In this document: in pieces, positions 8,863-17,603 of the stretch
Layout: every line of letters begins with the position of its first letter
How positions within the stretch are numbered: the first letter of the stretch is position 1
Assembly: GCA_002280725.1 (NCBI GenBank)
Contig: NCEM01000001.1
Location: 62,001 to 126,000, forward strand
DNA length: 64,000 nucleotides
Direction of reading: 5' to 3'
DNA from: Alphaproteobacteria bacterium 32-64-14
Lineage (GTDB): Bacteria > Pseudomonadota > Alphaproteobacteria > Caulobacterales > Hyphomonadaceae
Program-made: the position numbers and the translations under genes
The notes under the pieces: model-generated
Database searches by the model: none
Told to the model about the DNA's origin: nothing
The model's input: only the letters and a program-made list of their open reading frames with translations

Positions 8863-9848
8863 TGCGCCGCGTGCAGTTTCTCGAGCTTCTCGATTTCTTC
8901 GCGCGAGCCCAACATCACGGAGACGCGCTGGTGCAGGCCGGTGGGCTGGATGTCGAGAATTTGTTGCTTGCCATCGAATGACTTGCCGCCGGCCTGCTCG
9001 ACGAGGAGCGACATCGGGTTGGCTTCGTACATCAGGCGCAGCTTGCCGGGCTTGTTCGGTTCGCGCTTGTCCCACGGATACATGAAGACGCCGCCGCGTG
9101 TGAGGACGCGGTGCACGTCTGCAACCATCGAGGCGATCCAGCGCATGTTGTAGTTCTTGGCGCAGGGGCCGTGTTCGCCCGCGAGGCAATCGTCGATGTA
9201 CTTGCGCACGGGGTCTGCCCAGTGGCGGATGTTCGACATGTTGATCGCGAACTCTTTCGTCTTCGCCGGGATATTCATGCCGAGCGAGGTCTGCACCCAC
9301 TGGCCGCCGGCGGGGTCGAGCGTGAAGCCGACGACGCCGTGGCCGAGCGTAAGGATCAGGGTCGTCTGCGGACCATAGACGCAATAGCCGGCGGCAATCT
9401 GGTTGCGGCCGGGCTGGAGGAAGGCGTCGTTGCCGTTCGGGCCATCCTTCGCGGGCAGGATCGAGAAGATCGTACCGATCGAGACGTTGACGTCGATGTT
9501 GGACGAGCCATCGAGCGGATCGAAGGTGATGAGGTAGGGCGCGCCGGGCGTGAACTGGCGGGCGTCGTCTTCTTCTTCGGACGCGGCTGCTGCGACGACG
9601 CCGGAGGCTTTCGCCATGGCCATCATTTCGTCGTTGGCGAGGACGTCGAGCTGCTTCTGCTCCTCGCCCTGCACGTTGCCGGTTCCGGCCGACCCGAGAA
9701 TGCCGGCCAGCGCGCCGCGCGAGACGAGGAAAGAGATGGTGCGGCAGCTATCCGAGATGGCTTCGATCAGGACCGACAACTCGCGCGGGGCGTGATTTCC
9801 GTCGCCTTTTGGGTCGGCCAGAAATTCGCGAAGCGTACGGGCGGTCAT
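8859..9848 (-). CDS. fbp: class I fructose-1,6-bisphosphatase
   Basis: The 329-residue cytoplasmic enzyme hydrolyses fructose-1,6-bisphosphate to fructose-6-phosphate in gluconeogenesis. The metal-binding motif D-P-L-D-G-S-S-N is at residues 110-117, preceded by the acidic patch SEEEDD (90-95) that supplies further metal ligands. Length and C-terminus ([18 protein letters not shown]) fit class I enzymes. Its leader contains a short direct repeat (9861-9894). The stop overlaps the start of the DoxX-like gene. Confidence 0.95.
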   Translation of the reverse strand: MTARTLREFLADPKGDGNHAPRELSVLIEAISDSCRTISFLVSRGALAGILGSAGTGNVQGEEQKQLDVLANDEMMAMAKASGVVAAAASEEEDDARQFTPGAPYLITFDPLDGSSNIDVNVSIGTIFSILPAKDGPNGNDAFLQPGRNQIAAGYCVYGPQTTLILTLGHGVVGFTLDPAGGQWVQTSLGMNIPAKTKEFAINMSNIRHWADPVRKYIDDCLAGEHGPCAKNYNMRWIASMVADVHRVLTRGGVFMYPWDKREPNKPGKLRLMYEANPMSLLVEQAGGKSFDGKQQILDIQPTGLHQRVSVMLGSREEIEKLEKLHAAQ

Positions 9849-9860
9849 CGGGCGGTCCTT

Positions 9861-9894
9861 GGGTCGATCTGGGGGTCGATCTGGGGGGTCGATT
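9861..9894. repeat. short tandem direct repeat in the fbp leader
   Basis: The unit GGTCGATCTGGG occurs twice and is followed by a partial third copy ending GGTCGATT. It lies 13-46 bases upstream of the fbp start codon, so it is transcribed in the leader or overlaps the promoter. Confidence 0.7.
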
Positions 9895-9957
9895 CTGCCG
9901 GCAGTTAGTAGCGGCTACACGCGCAAATGCACAGACTGGGCCCGGGTGGCGCGAGGC

Positions 9958-10101
9958 TCATGCGCGGGTGGCGTCCGTAGACCTTTCGACCGCGGCAGTA
10001 TCCGGGCCCAGTTCCCCGGGCTTGGTGGAGTCTGCGGGGTTGCCGCAGGAGGCCAGCATCAGCGCCGCTGCGCCGCCGAGCAGGAGCATCAGGCGCTTCA
10101 T
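9958..10101 (-). CDS. very small lipoprotein (47 residues)
   Basis: The minus-strand frame encodes MKRLMLLLGGAAALMLASC followed by a polar tail ending STDATRA. The lipobox L-A-S-C (cysteine at residue 19) is perfect for signal peptidase II, so the mature lipopeptide would be only about 29 residues. The ATG at 10099-10101 has GGAG seven bases upstream. Such short lipoproteins (entericidin-like in size, not clearly in sequence) are easily missed by gene callers. Function is unknown. Confidence 0.68.
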   Translation of the reverse strand: MKRLMLLLGGAAALMLASCGNPADSTKPGELGPDTAAVERSTDATRA

Positions 10102-10279
10102 TCGGATTCTCCGGATCTGGTTCGGATGCCACCCTAACGATGGGGAAGGCCCGCTGGCTAGTGTGCGGGTTTCGAGGAAATTAACCGGGCGCGCGATACG
10201 CTGCGGCGCGGAAAACCCTGCGGGTGAATGCGCTCGCAGCTCTGATTCAATGCGCTCATGCTGTCGAAGGCAGGCGAAA

Positions 10280-10564
10280 ATGGTCAGGTGTCCCTTCTGT
10301 TCGGCCAGTCTTCAGCGTGGCGCCGTCGTGTGTGGCGGCTGCAATGCGAGACGCGGCTTCGAGATGTTCGGCCCCATGCCGGATACCCCCGTGCGCGCCT
10401 GGCTCAAGGGCCTGATTCTGCCAGCCGTGGCGATTGTAGGAAGCCTGGGCGGCTTTATCCTGAGCCCATCGCCGGTGTGGCTGGCGACGGCGGGGTTTGC
10501 GCTGTTTGTCGCGATGCTGGCGGCCCCGCGGCTGATGGCGGGATCACGCTGGTTCCATTTCTAG
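10280..10564 (+). CDS. zinc-ribbon protein with two membrane helices
   Basis: The 94-residue protein opens with a rubredoxin-type zinc ribbon, C-P-F-C at residues 4-7 and C-G-G-C near residue 20. Two hydrophobic helices follow (GLILPAVAIVGSLGGFIL and ATAGFALFVAMLAAP). A cytoplasmic zinc ribbon tethered to the membrane is likely. The ATG at 10280 is chosen because the ribbon starts right after it. Function is unknown. Confidence 0.65.
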   Translation: MVRCPFCSASLQRGAVVCGGCNARRGFEMFGPMPDTPVRAWLKGLILPAVAIVGSLGGFILSPSPVWLATAGFALFVAMLAAPRLMAGSRWFHF

Positions 10565-10630
10565 GACGCACCGTCGCAGGCGCCGTTGCGACAGGCTCCC
10601 AGCCCTGCCCGGCTGTGCTAGGATACGCAC

Positions 10631-11578
10631 ATGCCAGCAGTCACACGTGTTGATCCGAAGACCATTTTCACGCCCGAGGAATGGGCGAAGGTATCGCGCC
10701 AGTCGGTGTGGATTGGCCCTGCTCTTGTTGTGTTCGCGTGGGCTGTGATCATAGGCGCGGGCGCGCTGTTCATCCTGTGGCCAAACCCGCTGACGTACAT
10801 TGTTGCCGTGATGCTGATCGGGACGCGACAGCTGGGGCTTGCCATCCTTGAGCACGAAGCGGCGCATGGCACGCTGCATCCCAACGCAAAGCTGAACGAC
10901 TGGATGGCGGAGTGGCTGTGCGGCGGGCCGGTCGGCGGCAGCCTGAAGCGCTATCGTCCGTATCACCTGACGCACCACAAATACACCGAGCAGGCTGAAG
11001 ACCCCGACCTCGTGTTGTCTCGCCCCTTCCCCGTCACGAAGGGATCGCTGTGGCGGAAGTTCGTGCGTGACCTCACGGGGCAGACCTTCTTCAAGCAGCG
11101 CATCCAGCCGGCGATCGAACAGCTGAAGGGCAAGAAGCGGAAGCCGCCGCGCGTGCCCGACAATCCGGCGCTGCGGTTCTGGATTGCGCAGGCGGTGATC
11201 TTCGGCGTGACGGCGGCGCTGGGCTACTGGTGGGCGTGGCTCGCACTGTGGATCGTGCCGATGGCGACGTGGTTTCCGCTGGTGACGCGCCTGCGGGCCA
11301 TGGGCGAGCATGCGATGGTCAACACGCAGGACGATCCGTTCACCCACGCGCGGACGACGCTGGCCAATCCGCTGGAGCGCCTCTTCATCGCGCCGTTCTG
11401 GGTGCACTATCACTGCGAGCATCACTGCTTCATGTATGTGCCCTGCTACAATCTCGAGACAACCCACAAGCTGCTGGTGCTGAAGGGCTATGGCGAGCGG
11501 ATGCGGATCACCAAGGGTTATGTCGAGGTTCTGAAGCGGTGCGGCTCGAAGGTTGAGACGGCGCAGGCGGCGGCCTGA
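10631..11578 (+). CDS. membrane fatty acid desaturase/hydroxylase
   Basis: The 315-residue integral membrane di-iron enzyme has the histidine boxes HEAAH (residues 75-79), HLTHH (112-116) and HYHCEHH (258-264), plus at least four membrane helices. These boxes bind the di-iron centre that desaturates or hydroxylates acyl chains or carotenoids using oxygen. Substrate class cannot be decided here. The gene stands alone with a convergent neighbour; expression is probably from its own promoter in the 66 bases upstream. Confidence 0.88.
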   Translation: MPAVTRVDPKTIFTPEEWAKVSRQSVWIGPALVVFAWAVIIGAGALFILWPNPLTYIVAVMLIGTRQLGLAILEHEAAHGTLHPNAKLNDWMAEWLCGGPVGGSLKRYRPYHLTHHKYTEQAEDPDLVLSRPFPVTKGSLWRKFVRDLTGQTFFKQRIQPAIEQLKGKKRKPPRVPDNPALRFWIAQAVIFGVTAALGYWWAWLALWIVPMATWFPLVTRLRAMGEHAMVNTQDDPFTHARTTLANPLERLFIAPFWVHYHCEHHCFMYVPCYNLETTHKLLVLKGYGERMRITKGYVEVLKRCGSKVETAQAAA

Positions 11579-11590
11579 CGGCGGGCCGGA

Positions 11591-12145
11591 CTAATCGGTC
11601 AGCACGAACTTCGCGCCGTAGGCAAAGTGATAGTAGTGCTCGCTGTCGTCCTTGATCGGGCGCTCGGGACGCTTGATGAATGTTCCGGTTTCGCCGGGGT
11701 TCAGGTCCGCGCGGATCGTCCAGAACTCCTCGTGCGTCTTGCGCGCGCCAGCCTCGCCGATGAATTTCACCGCGTCGGGATAGAAGATCACGCGGATGGT
11801 GAACTCGCGATAAAGCCGGTCGGTCTTCGATGTGTTGGTGGCCGTGACAGCCATCTTGCCATCACCACCGAGGCCGGGCGGCTTAATGCGGAGTTTCACG
11901 TCGAGCTCGGTGAATATCTGTTCGAAGCGCTCGAATTGCGTTTTGCAGGCTTCGGTCTGTGCGGGCGGCGTCGCTCCATCCGCGCCGGCGTATTTCTGGA
12001 GGCACGCGGCGTAGGACGGTCCCCATTTGGCCAGCAGTTCCTCCTTCGTCGGGGGCGGCGGCTGACAGCCGCCGATGGCGAGGATCAGGCCGGTCCAGAC
12101 AAAACGCTTCAACACCTGCCCCTTGGCCTGCTCCCAAGGATTCAT
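11591..12145 (-). CDS. lipoprotein of unknown function
   Basis: About 184 residues. A stretch RFVWTGLILAIGGC gives a hydrophobic signal and lipobox I-G-G-C, so the protein is probably lipidated. A mature domain with several cysteines (AACLQKYAG, TEACKTQ) and a likely beta-rich C-terminal half (TATNTSKTDRLYREFTI) follow. ATG 12145 has GGTGAG upstream, but an in-frame GTG at 12115 would give a shorter, more typical signal peptide and has AAGGGG nearby, so the start is open. I do not recognise the family. Confidence 0.65.
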   Translation of the reverse strand: MNPWEQAKGQVLKRFVWTGLILAIGGCQPPPPTKEELLAKWGPSYAACLQKYAGADGATPPAQTEACKTQFERFEQIFTELDVKLRIKPPGLGGDGKMAVTATNTSKTDRLYREFTIRVIFYPDAVKFIGEAGARKTHEEFWTIRADLNPGETGTFIKRPERPIKDDSEHYYHFAYGAKFVLTD

Positions 12146-12223
12146 GGGCTCACCGGAATACATGGATGGCGCCGGCGGCGTGTCAATGCCGCCGGACCGC
12201 GCGCTGGATCAGGCCGCGGGCCG

Positions 12224-13105
12224 TTATGGTGCGTCGAGCACCTTGATGGCGGCGTCGATCGTCGCGGCCGCAGCGGGTGACCTCTCTTTCAGCGCCACCA
12301 GACCGGCGCGGATTTTCGCGGAAGCGTCTGCATGGCCGAGCCTTTTCTCGACCCAGCCGAGGCGTCCCTTCGCATCGACAAGGCCGGGCTGAAGCTTCAG
12401 GGCTGCTTCGAGCGAAATCTTCGCGCCAGCATAGTCGCCGGAAGCGGACTGAGCCTGGCCTTTCATGAAGGCGGCTTCATAGTCGTCCGGCTTCACTGAC
12501 AGGACATCGTTGAACGCCGCGATGGCTTCTGACCAATTGCGCGCGTTGATGAAGTCGATGCCCTGGTTGAAGCGGGCGGCGGCGCTGACTTTCTGCACGC
12601 CGCCGGCGCTGTCGATGAGCGCGATGCCGTTGTCGATGGCCGTCGCTTCGGCGCAGGCGCCGTTGCACTTCGCCTTGAGGCTGGTCAGGATCGTGCGTTG
12701 CTTTGCGGCGTCGTCGGCATTGCCGAGCCGGGCTTCCACCCAGCCGAGGCGGCCGATGGCGTCGGCCAGGTCCGGCTTTTCGGAAACGGCGCGCGTGAGA
12801 TAGCGGTGCGCCTCGCGCAGGTCGTTGAGGCCGATCTGGGCGACGCCCATCATCAGGTTCGAGGCCGGATCCTGCTCGCGCATCGCCAACACGTCTCTCA
12901 GCATCGGGACAGCGCGCACATAGTCCTTGGCCTGGATGTAAGTGACGGCCTGCTTGTACAGAGCCGTGGGATCCATCGTGTCGGTGGTGGGCATCTGGAT
13001 ACTGCCGCCGCCGGTGTATTGCGCGTGCGCCGGCGCCGCGACGCCGAACAGTGCGATGGCCGCGCACATGCCCAGCGTTGATCGGGCGAATGTCGATTGC
13101 TTCAC
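12224..13105 (-). CDS. secreted tetratricopeptide repeat protein
   Basis: The 293-residue protein begins with a Sec signal, ending APAHA before QYTGGG at about residue 28. Several TPR units follow in two blocks (about residues 48-125 and 175-260). The segment GRLGWVEARLGNADDAAK recurs as GRLGWVEKRLGHADASAK, indicating internal duplication. The start is the GTG at 13105, chosen because GGGAGA sits five bases upstream; a GTG at 13120 lacks a site. It probably acts as a periplasmic protein-protein interaction scaffold. Confidence 0.8.
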   Translation of the reverse strand: MKQSTFARSTLGMCAAIALFGVAAPAHAQYTGGGSIQMPTTDTMDPTALYKQAVTYIQAKDYVRAVPMLRDVLAMREQDPASNLMMGVAQIGLNDLREAHRYLTRAVSEKPDLADAIGRLGWVEARLGNADDAAKQRTILTSLKAKCNGACAEATAIDNGIALIDSAGGVQKVSAAARFNQGIDFINARNWSEAIAAFNDVLSVKPDDYEAAFMKGQAQSASGDYAGAKISLEAALKLQPGLVDAKGRLGWVEKRLGHADASAKIRAGLVALKERSPAAAATIDAAIKVLDAP

Positions 13106-13221
13106 GGTTGTCTCCCACACCTCGTCCGGCTGGACGCCGGAACCTGTTTTGCGGGCTTATACAACAGGTTCAACGGCGGGGCGATCCTTCCGCGCAGCCC
13201 TCCCCTGCGTGGAAATGCGAA

Positions 13222-13240
13222 GGGCCGGACCTTTCGGCCC
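13222..13240 (-). terminator. hairpin, possible terminator of the beta-barrel gene
   Basis: GGGCCG and CGGCCC form a six-base stem with a seven-base loop, 27 bases after the stop of the minus-strand gene at 13267. The following T content is poor, so it may be only a weak intrinsic terminator. Confidence 0.4.
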
Positions 13241-13266
13241 GGTCCCTGCTCAAATTGCAGTGACAA

Positions 13267-13797
13267 TCAGAAGGAGATCAGACCCGAGACGCTGAGCGAA
13301 TCGAACTCGCCGTCTTCCGGCTCGTAGCGGGTGTATTCGAGGCGGAGCTTGGTGAAGGGGATGAAGTTCAGCATCACGCCGCCGCCATAGGCGATGCCGT
13401 TGCCGTCCTCCGCCGCGGAGCCGAAACCGGTGGCCGACGCGCTCACCGACATGCTGTGATAGCCGACGCGGCCGAAGATGTCGGCGACGGCGGGGATGGG
13501 CAGGATGCCGACGGCGAAGACGCCGTATTCATTGTCGAGACCGACATCGACCGTCTGGCCAAGCACGGTGAAGCTTTCATCCTCGACGCCGATGGAGAAC
13601 TCACCTTCCATGGCGAAGAACGGGCTGCCCTTGTAGCCGATGCGCCCCATGAGCGCCCCGAGATTGATGTCTCCGGCCGATCCGCCATCGGCCTGGAACA
13701 CGGTATAACCCGCGCCGCCATACAGCTGGGCCGATGCAGCGGGGGCAAGAATGGCTGCCGCGGCCATGCCGAGCGCAGCGATGAGTGTGCGTTTCAT
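13267..13797 (-). CDS. small outer-membrane beta-barrel protein (OmpA/Opa-like fold)
   Basis: The 176-residue product has a signal peptide (MKRTLIAALGMAAAAI to ASA at about residue 23). Alternating-polarity strands with turns follow, for example GRIGYKGSPFFAMEGEFSIG and GVFAVGILPIPAVADIFGRVGY. It ends in FDSLSVSGLISF, whose C-terminal phenylalanine is the usual signal for outer-membrane assembly. Eight strands would fit this length. It resembles outer-membrane beta-barrel domain proteins common in this group. The ATG at 13797 starts the signal peptide. Confidence 0.82.
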   Translation of the reverse strand: MKRTLIAALGMAAAAILAPAASAQLYGGAGYTVFQADGGSAGDINLGALMGRIGYKGSPFFAMEGEFSIGVEDESFTVLGQTVDVGLDNEYGVFAVGILPIPAVADIFGRVGYHSMSVSASATGFGSAAEDGNGIAYGGGVMLNFIPFTKLRLEYTRYEPEDGEFDSLSVSGLISF

Positions 13798-13883
13798 TTT
13801 GACTCCCCAACATCTTACCGCCCATCGCGGCACATCCGGGAGCCTCTGCGTAATCGCGGCGCGTGACAAGTTACGACTTTTTC

Positions 13884-15158
13884 CTACGGACTTTTGGAGC
13901 GCGCCGCAGCGACAACGTCTCTGACAGCGTCAATCACGGCCTGGGGCGCATCGGACTGGATGTAGTGACCGGCGCCCGCGATGAATCGCTGCTCTCCGCG
14001 CGAGGACAGCGCCGCCATCTCGGCGTGCATGGTCTCCCAAACGAGGCGCATGGCGGCACGGTCGTCTGTCGTCATGCTGGGCGGCATTCCCTTGTCGTAG
14101 TCGCCGCGTGTGAGGACAATGAGCGGCATGTCGTCATAGCTGCGCCGCGAGGCGACCAGCGAGGCGGTGGAAGCGCCAGGCATCTCCGCGATTTCCGATC
14201 GTGTCGCGTCAAGTGCATCGGGATCGTTGCCACCGCAGAGTTTCGCGAGCGGATCATTCGGCGGAACAGGATTGACGCGCAGCTTGGTGATGCATCCGAG
14301 GCCTGCCTGCGCATCCATCAGCTTGTTCTGTTCCTCCACGATCTTCGGGATGGTCGCGGCGAAGCGTTCCATCTGCCCATCGCCTGAGGGGTCCATGAGA
14401 ACGAGGCCAGCGGTCTTGTCTGCGTACGAGTTCGCGAACTGGCGGACGTGATAGCTGCCGAGCGAGTGGCCCACGAGCACGTAGGGCGGAGCGATCCTGG
14501 CGGCGGTCAGCATCTGGTCGAGATCGCTGGCGACTGCGGCGGCGTCACGCGGCGTGGCGGCGGGGTCGCTGAGGCCGCGGCCGGCGCGGTCATAGGCGCA
14601 GACGCGCGCCTTTGCTTCTGCGGCTATGGCAGCGGCGAGATCGCCCCAGTCCTTCTTCACGGTTCCACCGGCTCCATAGTCGAGGATGACGGTGGGCGCG
14701 CCTTCGCCCGAACAGACCATATGCATGCGGCGGCCATCGGGCAGGATCGCGAACTGGCCAACGGTTTCAGCTGGCGCGGACACGGTCGGCGAGAGCGTGG
14801 CGCTGGCCTCGCCGTACGCGCGGTCGATCAGCGTTCCGGTCCATGAATCGTGGCCATCTTTCTTCGCCGCGAAGGACATACCCAGCGCGGGAACAATAAA
14901 GGCGAGGTCGTCGCCCGGCATTGGCGGAACAGGACGCAGGGCCAACGCGCTGCCATCGGCCAGCACCAGCCGCCCCAAGCTCTGTCGCTCGGTTTCGTAC
15001 AGCGTCAAGCCGCGATAGCGTCCGGCGACGACAGGATCGGAAAAGGCATACCAATGGTCGGCATAGGGCGACGCAGCCTCGAGCGTGGACGAGGGCGGCG
15101 TTCCCTCGCAGGCGGAAAGACCAGCAAGCATAACGAATGCGGCGGCGGCCTGTCTCAT
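13884..15158 (-). CDS. lipoprotein alpha/beta hydrolase
   Basis: The 424-residue protein starts with a lipoprotein signal, MRQAAAAFVMLAGLSAC (lipobox L-S-A-C, C17). A beta-rich N-terminal region of about 120 residues precedes an alpha/beta-hydrolase domain with nucleophile motif GHSLGS (serine about 232), an acidic residue in the ILVL-like strand and the late histidine in AGAGHYIQSD. It is probably a lipid-anchored periplasmic esterase or peptidase; the substrate is unknown. ATG 15158 is chosen because GGAGG lies seven bases upstream. It is divergent from uvrC. Confidence 0.82.
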   Translation of the reverse strand: MRQAAAAFVMLAGLSACEGTPPSSTLEAASPYADHWYAFSDPVVAGRYRGLTLYETERQSLGRLVLADGSALALRPVPPMPGDDLAFIVPALGMSFAAKKDGHDSWTGTLIDRAYGEASATLSPTVSAPAETVGQFAILPDGRRMHMVCSGEGAPTVILDYGAGGTVKKDWGDLAAAIAAEAKARVCAYDRAGRGLSDPAATPRDAAAVASDLDQMLTAARIAPPYVLVGHSLGSYHVRQFANSYADKTAGLVLMDPSGDGQMERFAATIPKIVEEQNKLMDAQAGLGCITKLRVNPVPPNDPLAKLCGGNDPDALDATRSEIAEMPGASTASLVASRRSYDDMPLIVLTRGDYDKGMPPSMTTDDRAAMRLVWETMHAEMAALSSRGEQRFIAGAGHYIQSDAPQAVIDAVRDVVAAARSKSP

Positions 15159-15254
15159 TCCCATCCCTCCCGGATTCACTGCTGACAGACCATCATCAGC
15201 ATCCCCCGGCAATGGCGTTTGAACCCGGGGCCAGCCTGCCCTACCTATGCGGCC

Positions 15255-17603
15255 ATGGAATCGCCTGATCCCCCAGAGAACAGCGACCTGCCGGACGAGC
15301 CTGCCGAGGACCTGGAAATCGGGCCCGAGGACGAGCTGCCGCCAGAGGTCGAGATGGAGCCCGAGGAAATCTCCTCCGGGGTCGATCTCAGTGCGCCTGA
15401 TGCGGTGAAGAAACGCCGGGTGGCGGGGCCCGATGTGATCCGCGATCAGGTGACCCGCCTGCCGGGCAAGCCGGGCGTCTATCGCATGTATGGCGAGACG
15501 GGCGACCTTCTCTATGTCGGCAAGGCGCGCAACCTAAAGGCGCGGGTCGGCAGCTATGCCAAGATCGGCGGGCAGACGCAGCGCATTGCGCGGATGATCT
15601 CGCTGACGCGGTCGATGGAGTTCGTCGTCACGGCGAGCGAGACCGAAGCGTTGTTGCTTGAGGCGAACCTGATCAAGCGGCTGAAGCCGCGCTTCAACAT
15701 TATCCTGCGCGACGACAAGAGCTTCCCGCATATTCTGATCCGCGAAGACCACGAAGCGCCGCAGGCGCTGAAGCATCGTGGCGCCAAGCGGATCAAGGGA
15801 CGGTATTTCGGGCCGTTTGCTTCTGCGGGAGCGGTGGATCACACGCTGGATACTCTGCAGAAGGCGTTCCTGCTGCGCACGTGTACGGACAACGTCTATT
15901 CAACGCGCTCGCGACCCTGCATGCTGCATCAGATGGGGCGGTGCTCGGCGCCGTGTGTGGGACTGGTGCCGCTGGACGAGTATCGTGATCTTGTTCGGGA
16001 AGCGGAGCGCTTCCTTGATGGCGATGCGGAGATGCTGCAGGAACAGCTGTCTGCGCAGATGGAGCGTGCGGCGGCGAACATGGACTATGAGCGGGCGGCG
16101 GGCCTGCGGGATCGCATCCGCGCTCTCTCGTCCGTGCGCCAGAGCCAGAGCGTCAACCCGGATGGGCTGGTGGAGGCGGATGTGTTCGCCATCCATTCGG
16201 AGGCAGGCGCATCGGCCGTGCAGGCGTTCTTCTTCCGCGCCGGCCAGAACTGGGGCGCGACCGTGTGGTATCCCAAGCATGATCGCGACGACACGCCCGA
16301 GCAGGTGCTGACCGCGTTCCTCGCGCAATTCTATGACGACAAGCCCGTGCCAAAGCTGATCCTGCTGAATGCGGAGATCGAGGACGCGGAGCTGATGACC
16401 GAGGCGCTCGAGCTGAAGGCCGAGCACAAGGTGGAGATCCGCACGCCACAGCGCGGCGAGAAGCGCGAGATCGTTGCGCAAGCCCAGCTGAACGCGCGCG
16501 AGGCGCTGGGCCGCAAGCTGGCGGAGACGCAGAGCCAGCAGAAGATTTTCGCGGCGGTGCAGAAAGTGTTCGACTTGCCCGAAGCGCCGAAGCGCATCGA
16601 GGTTTACGACAACTCGCACATCATGGGCACGAACATGGTGGGCGGCATGGTGGTGGCAGGACCGGAGGGGTTCGAGAAGACCAGCTATCGCAAGTTCAAC
16701 ATCAAGGACCAGGAGATCGAACCCGGCGACGACTACGGCATGATGCGCGAAGTCATGCGCCGCAGGTTTGGAAGGCTGAAGAAGGAGTGGGAGGAGTTGA
16801 ATCCTTCGCTGCAGTTGCTTGCGAGCGAAGGCGACGGCTTCACCGTGGAAGTGACGCAGATCGGGGCGGAGCCAACCGAGATGGAAGCGAATGTCGCGCA
16901 GCCAATCGAGAATGCGTTGGCGCAAATCCACGGCATAGCCAAGATGACGTCGGCCGTCGTGGCGGGCCGATCCATCACAATCGTCGCAATGGTCGATACC
17001 GCAGATGCGGGTGACGCGCAGAGCCGGGCAACGCAAGCAGTCAATGCGATCCGCACGAATCTTCCGGACAACATCGAGAACCTGATCGTTGCGCCGATGA
17101 AGGCGGGAGCAATACCCCTTTGGGCTTCGCAAAAACGTCCTGACTCGTGGCCCGATCTCGTACTGATCGATGGCGGGCTGGGGCAGCTCTCCGCCGCGAA
17201 GGAAGCCGTCGAGGCGGTGGGCTTCAGGCCGGGCGAGCTGAACCTTGTCGCCATCGCAAAGGGGCCGGATCGCAATGCGGGGCGGGAGCAGTTCTTCCGC
17301 CCGGGCCGCGCGCCGTTCCGGCTGCCGCCGAACGATCCGGCGCTGTACTATCTGCAGCGCCTGCGTGACGAGGCGCACCGCTGGGCGATTGGCGCGCACA
17401 GGGCGAAACGCGCGGCGGCGATCAGCGGGCAGAATCCGCTGGATGAAATCACCGGAGTCGGCGTGCGCCGGAAGAAGGCCCTGCTGCATCGTTTCGGCTC
17501 CGCCAAGGGCGTGAGCAACGCAACGGTCGCGGATCTGCAGACCGTTGAAGGCGTCAACGAAGCGCTGGCGCAACGGATCTACGATCACTTCCGTGGGGGA
17601 TGA
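15255..17603 (+). CDS. uvrC: excinuclease ABC subunit C with an inserted RND-porter-like domain
   Basis: UvrC makes both incisions around DNA lesions with UvrAB. From ATG 15255 the 782-residue protein has an acidic N-terminal extension (1-58), a GIY-YIG nuclease (about 68-150, LPGKPGVYRMYG and LLYVGKARNLKARV) and a UVR domain near 268-300. The RNase H-like endonuclease follows, with D452 in VYDNSH and D639 in VLIDGGLGQ, then C-terminal helix-hairpin-helix units. Family members are usually 600-680 residues. The excess is mostly residues about 517-629, lying between RRRFGRLKKEWEEL and DSWPDLVLIDGG, inside the nuclease domain. That piece (GAEPTEMEANVAQPIENAL, GIAKMTS, AVNAIRTNLPDNIENLIV) reads like an AcrB-type porter subdomain. 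The frame is intact and both nuclease centres are present, so activity is likely retained. The stop overlaps the GrpB start (ATGA). Confidence 0.93.
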   Translation: MESPDPPENSDLPDEPAEDLEIGPEDELPPEVEMEPEEISSGVDLSAPDAVKKRRVAGPDVIRDQVTRLPGKPGVYRMYGETGDLLYVGKARNLKARVGSYAKIGGQTQRIARMISLTRSMEFVVTASETEALLLEANLIKRLKPRFNIILRDDKSFPHILIREDHEAPQALKHRGAKRIKGRYFGPFASAGAVDHTLDTLQKAFLLRTCTDNVYSTRSRPCMLHQMGRCSAPCVGLVPLDEYRDLVREAERFLDGDAEMLQEQLSAQMERAAANMDYERAAGLRDRIRALSSVRQSQSVNPDGLVEADVFAIHSEAGASAVQAFFFRAGQNWGATVWYPKHDRDDTPEQVLTAFLAQFYDDKPVPKLILLNAEIEDAELMTEALELKAEHKVEIRTPQRGEKREIVAQAQLNAREALGRKLAETQSQQKIFAAVQKVFDLPEAPKRIEVYDNSHIMGTNMVGGMVVAGPEGFEKTSYRKFNIKDQEIEPGDDYGMMREVMRRRFGRLKKEWEELNPSLQLLASEGDGFTVEVTQIGAEPTEMEANVAQPIENALAQIHGIAKMTSAVVAGRSITIVAMVDTADAGDAQSRATQAVNAIRTNLPDNIENLIVAPMKAGAIPLWASQKRPDSWPDLVLIDGGLGQLSAAKEAVEAVGFRPGELNLVAIAKGPDRNAGREQFFRPGRAPFRLPPNDPALYYLQRLRDEAHRWAIGAHRAKRAAAISGQNPLDEITGVGVRRKKALLHRFGSAKGVSNATVADLQTVEGVNEALAQRIYDHFRGG

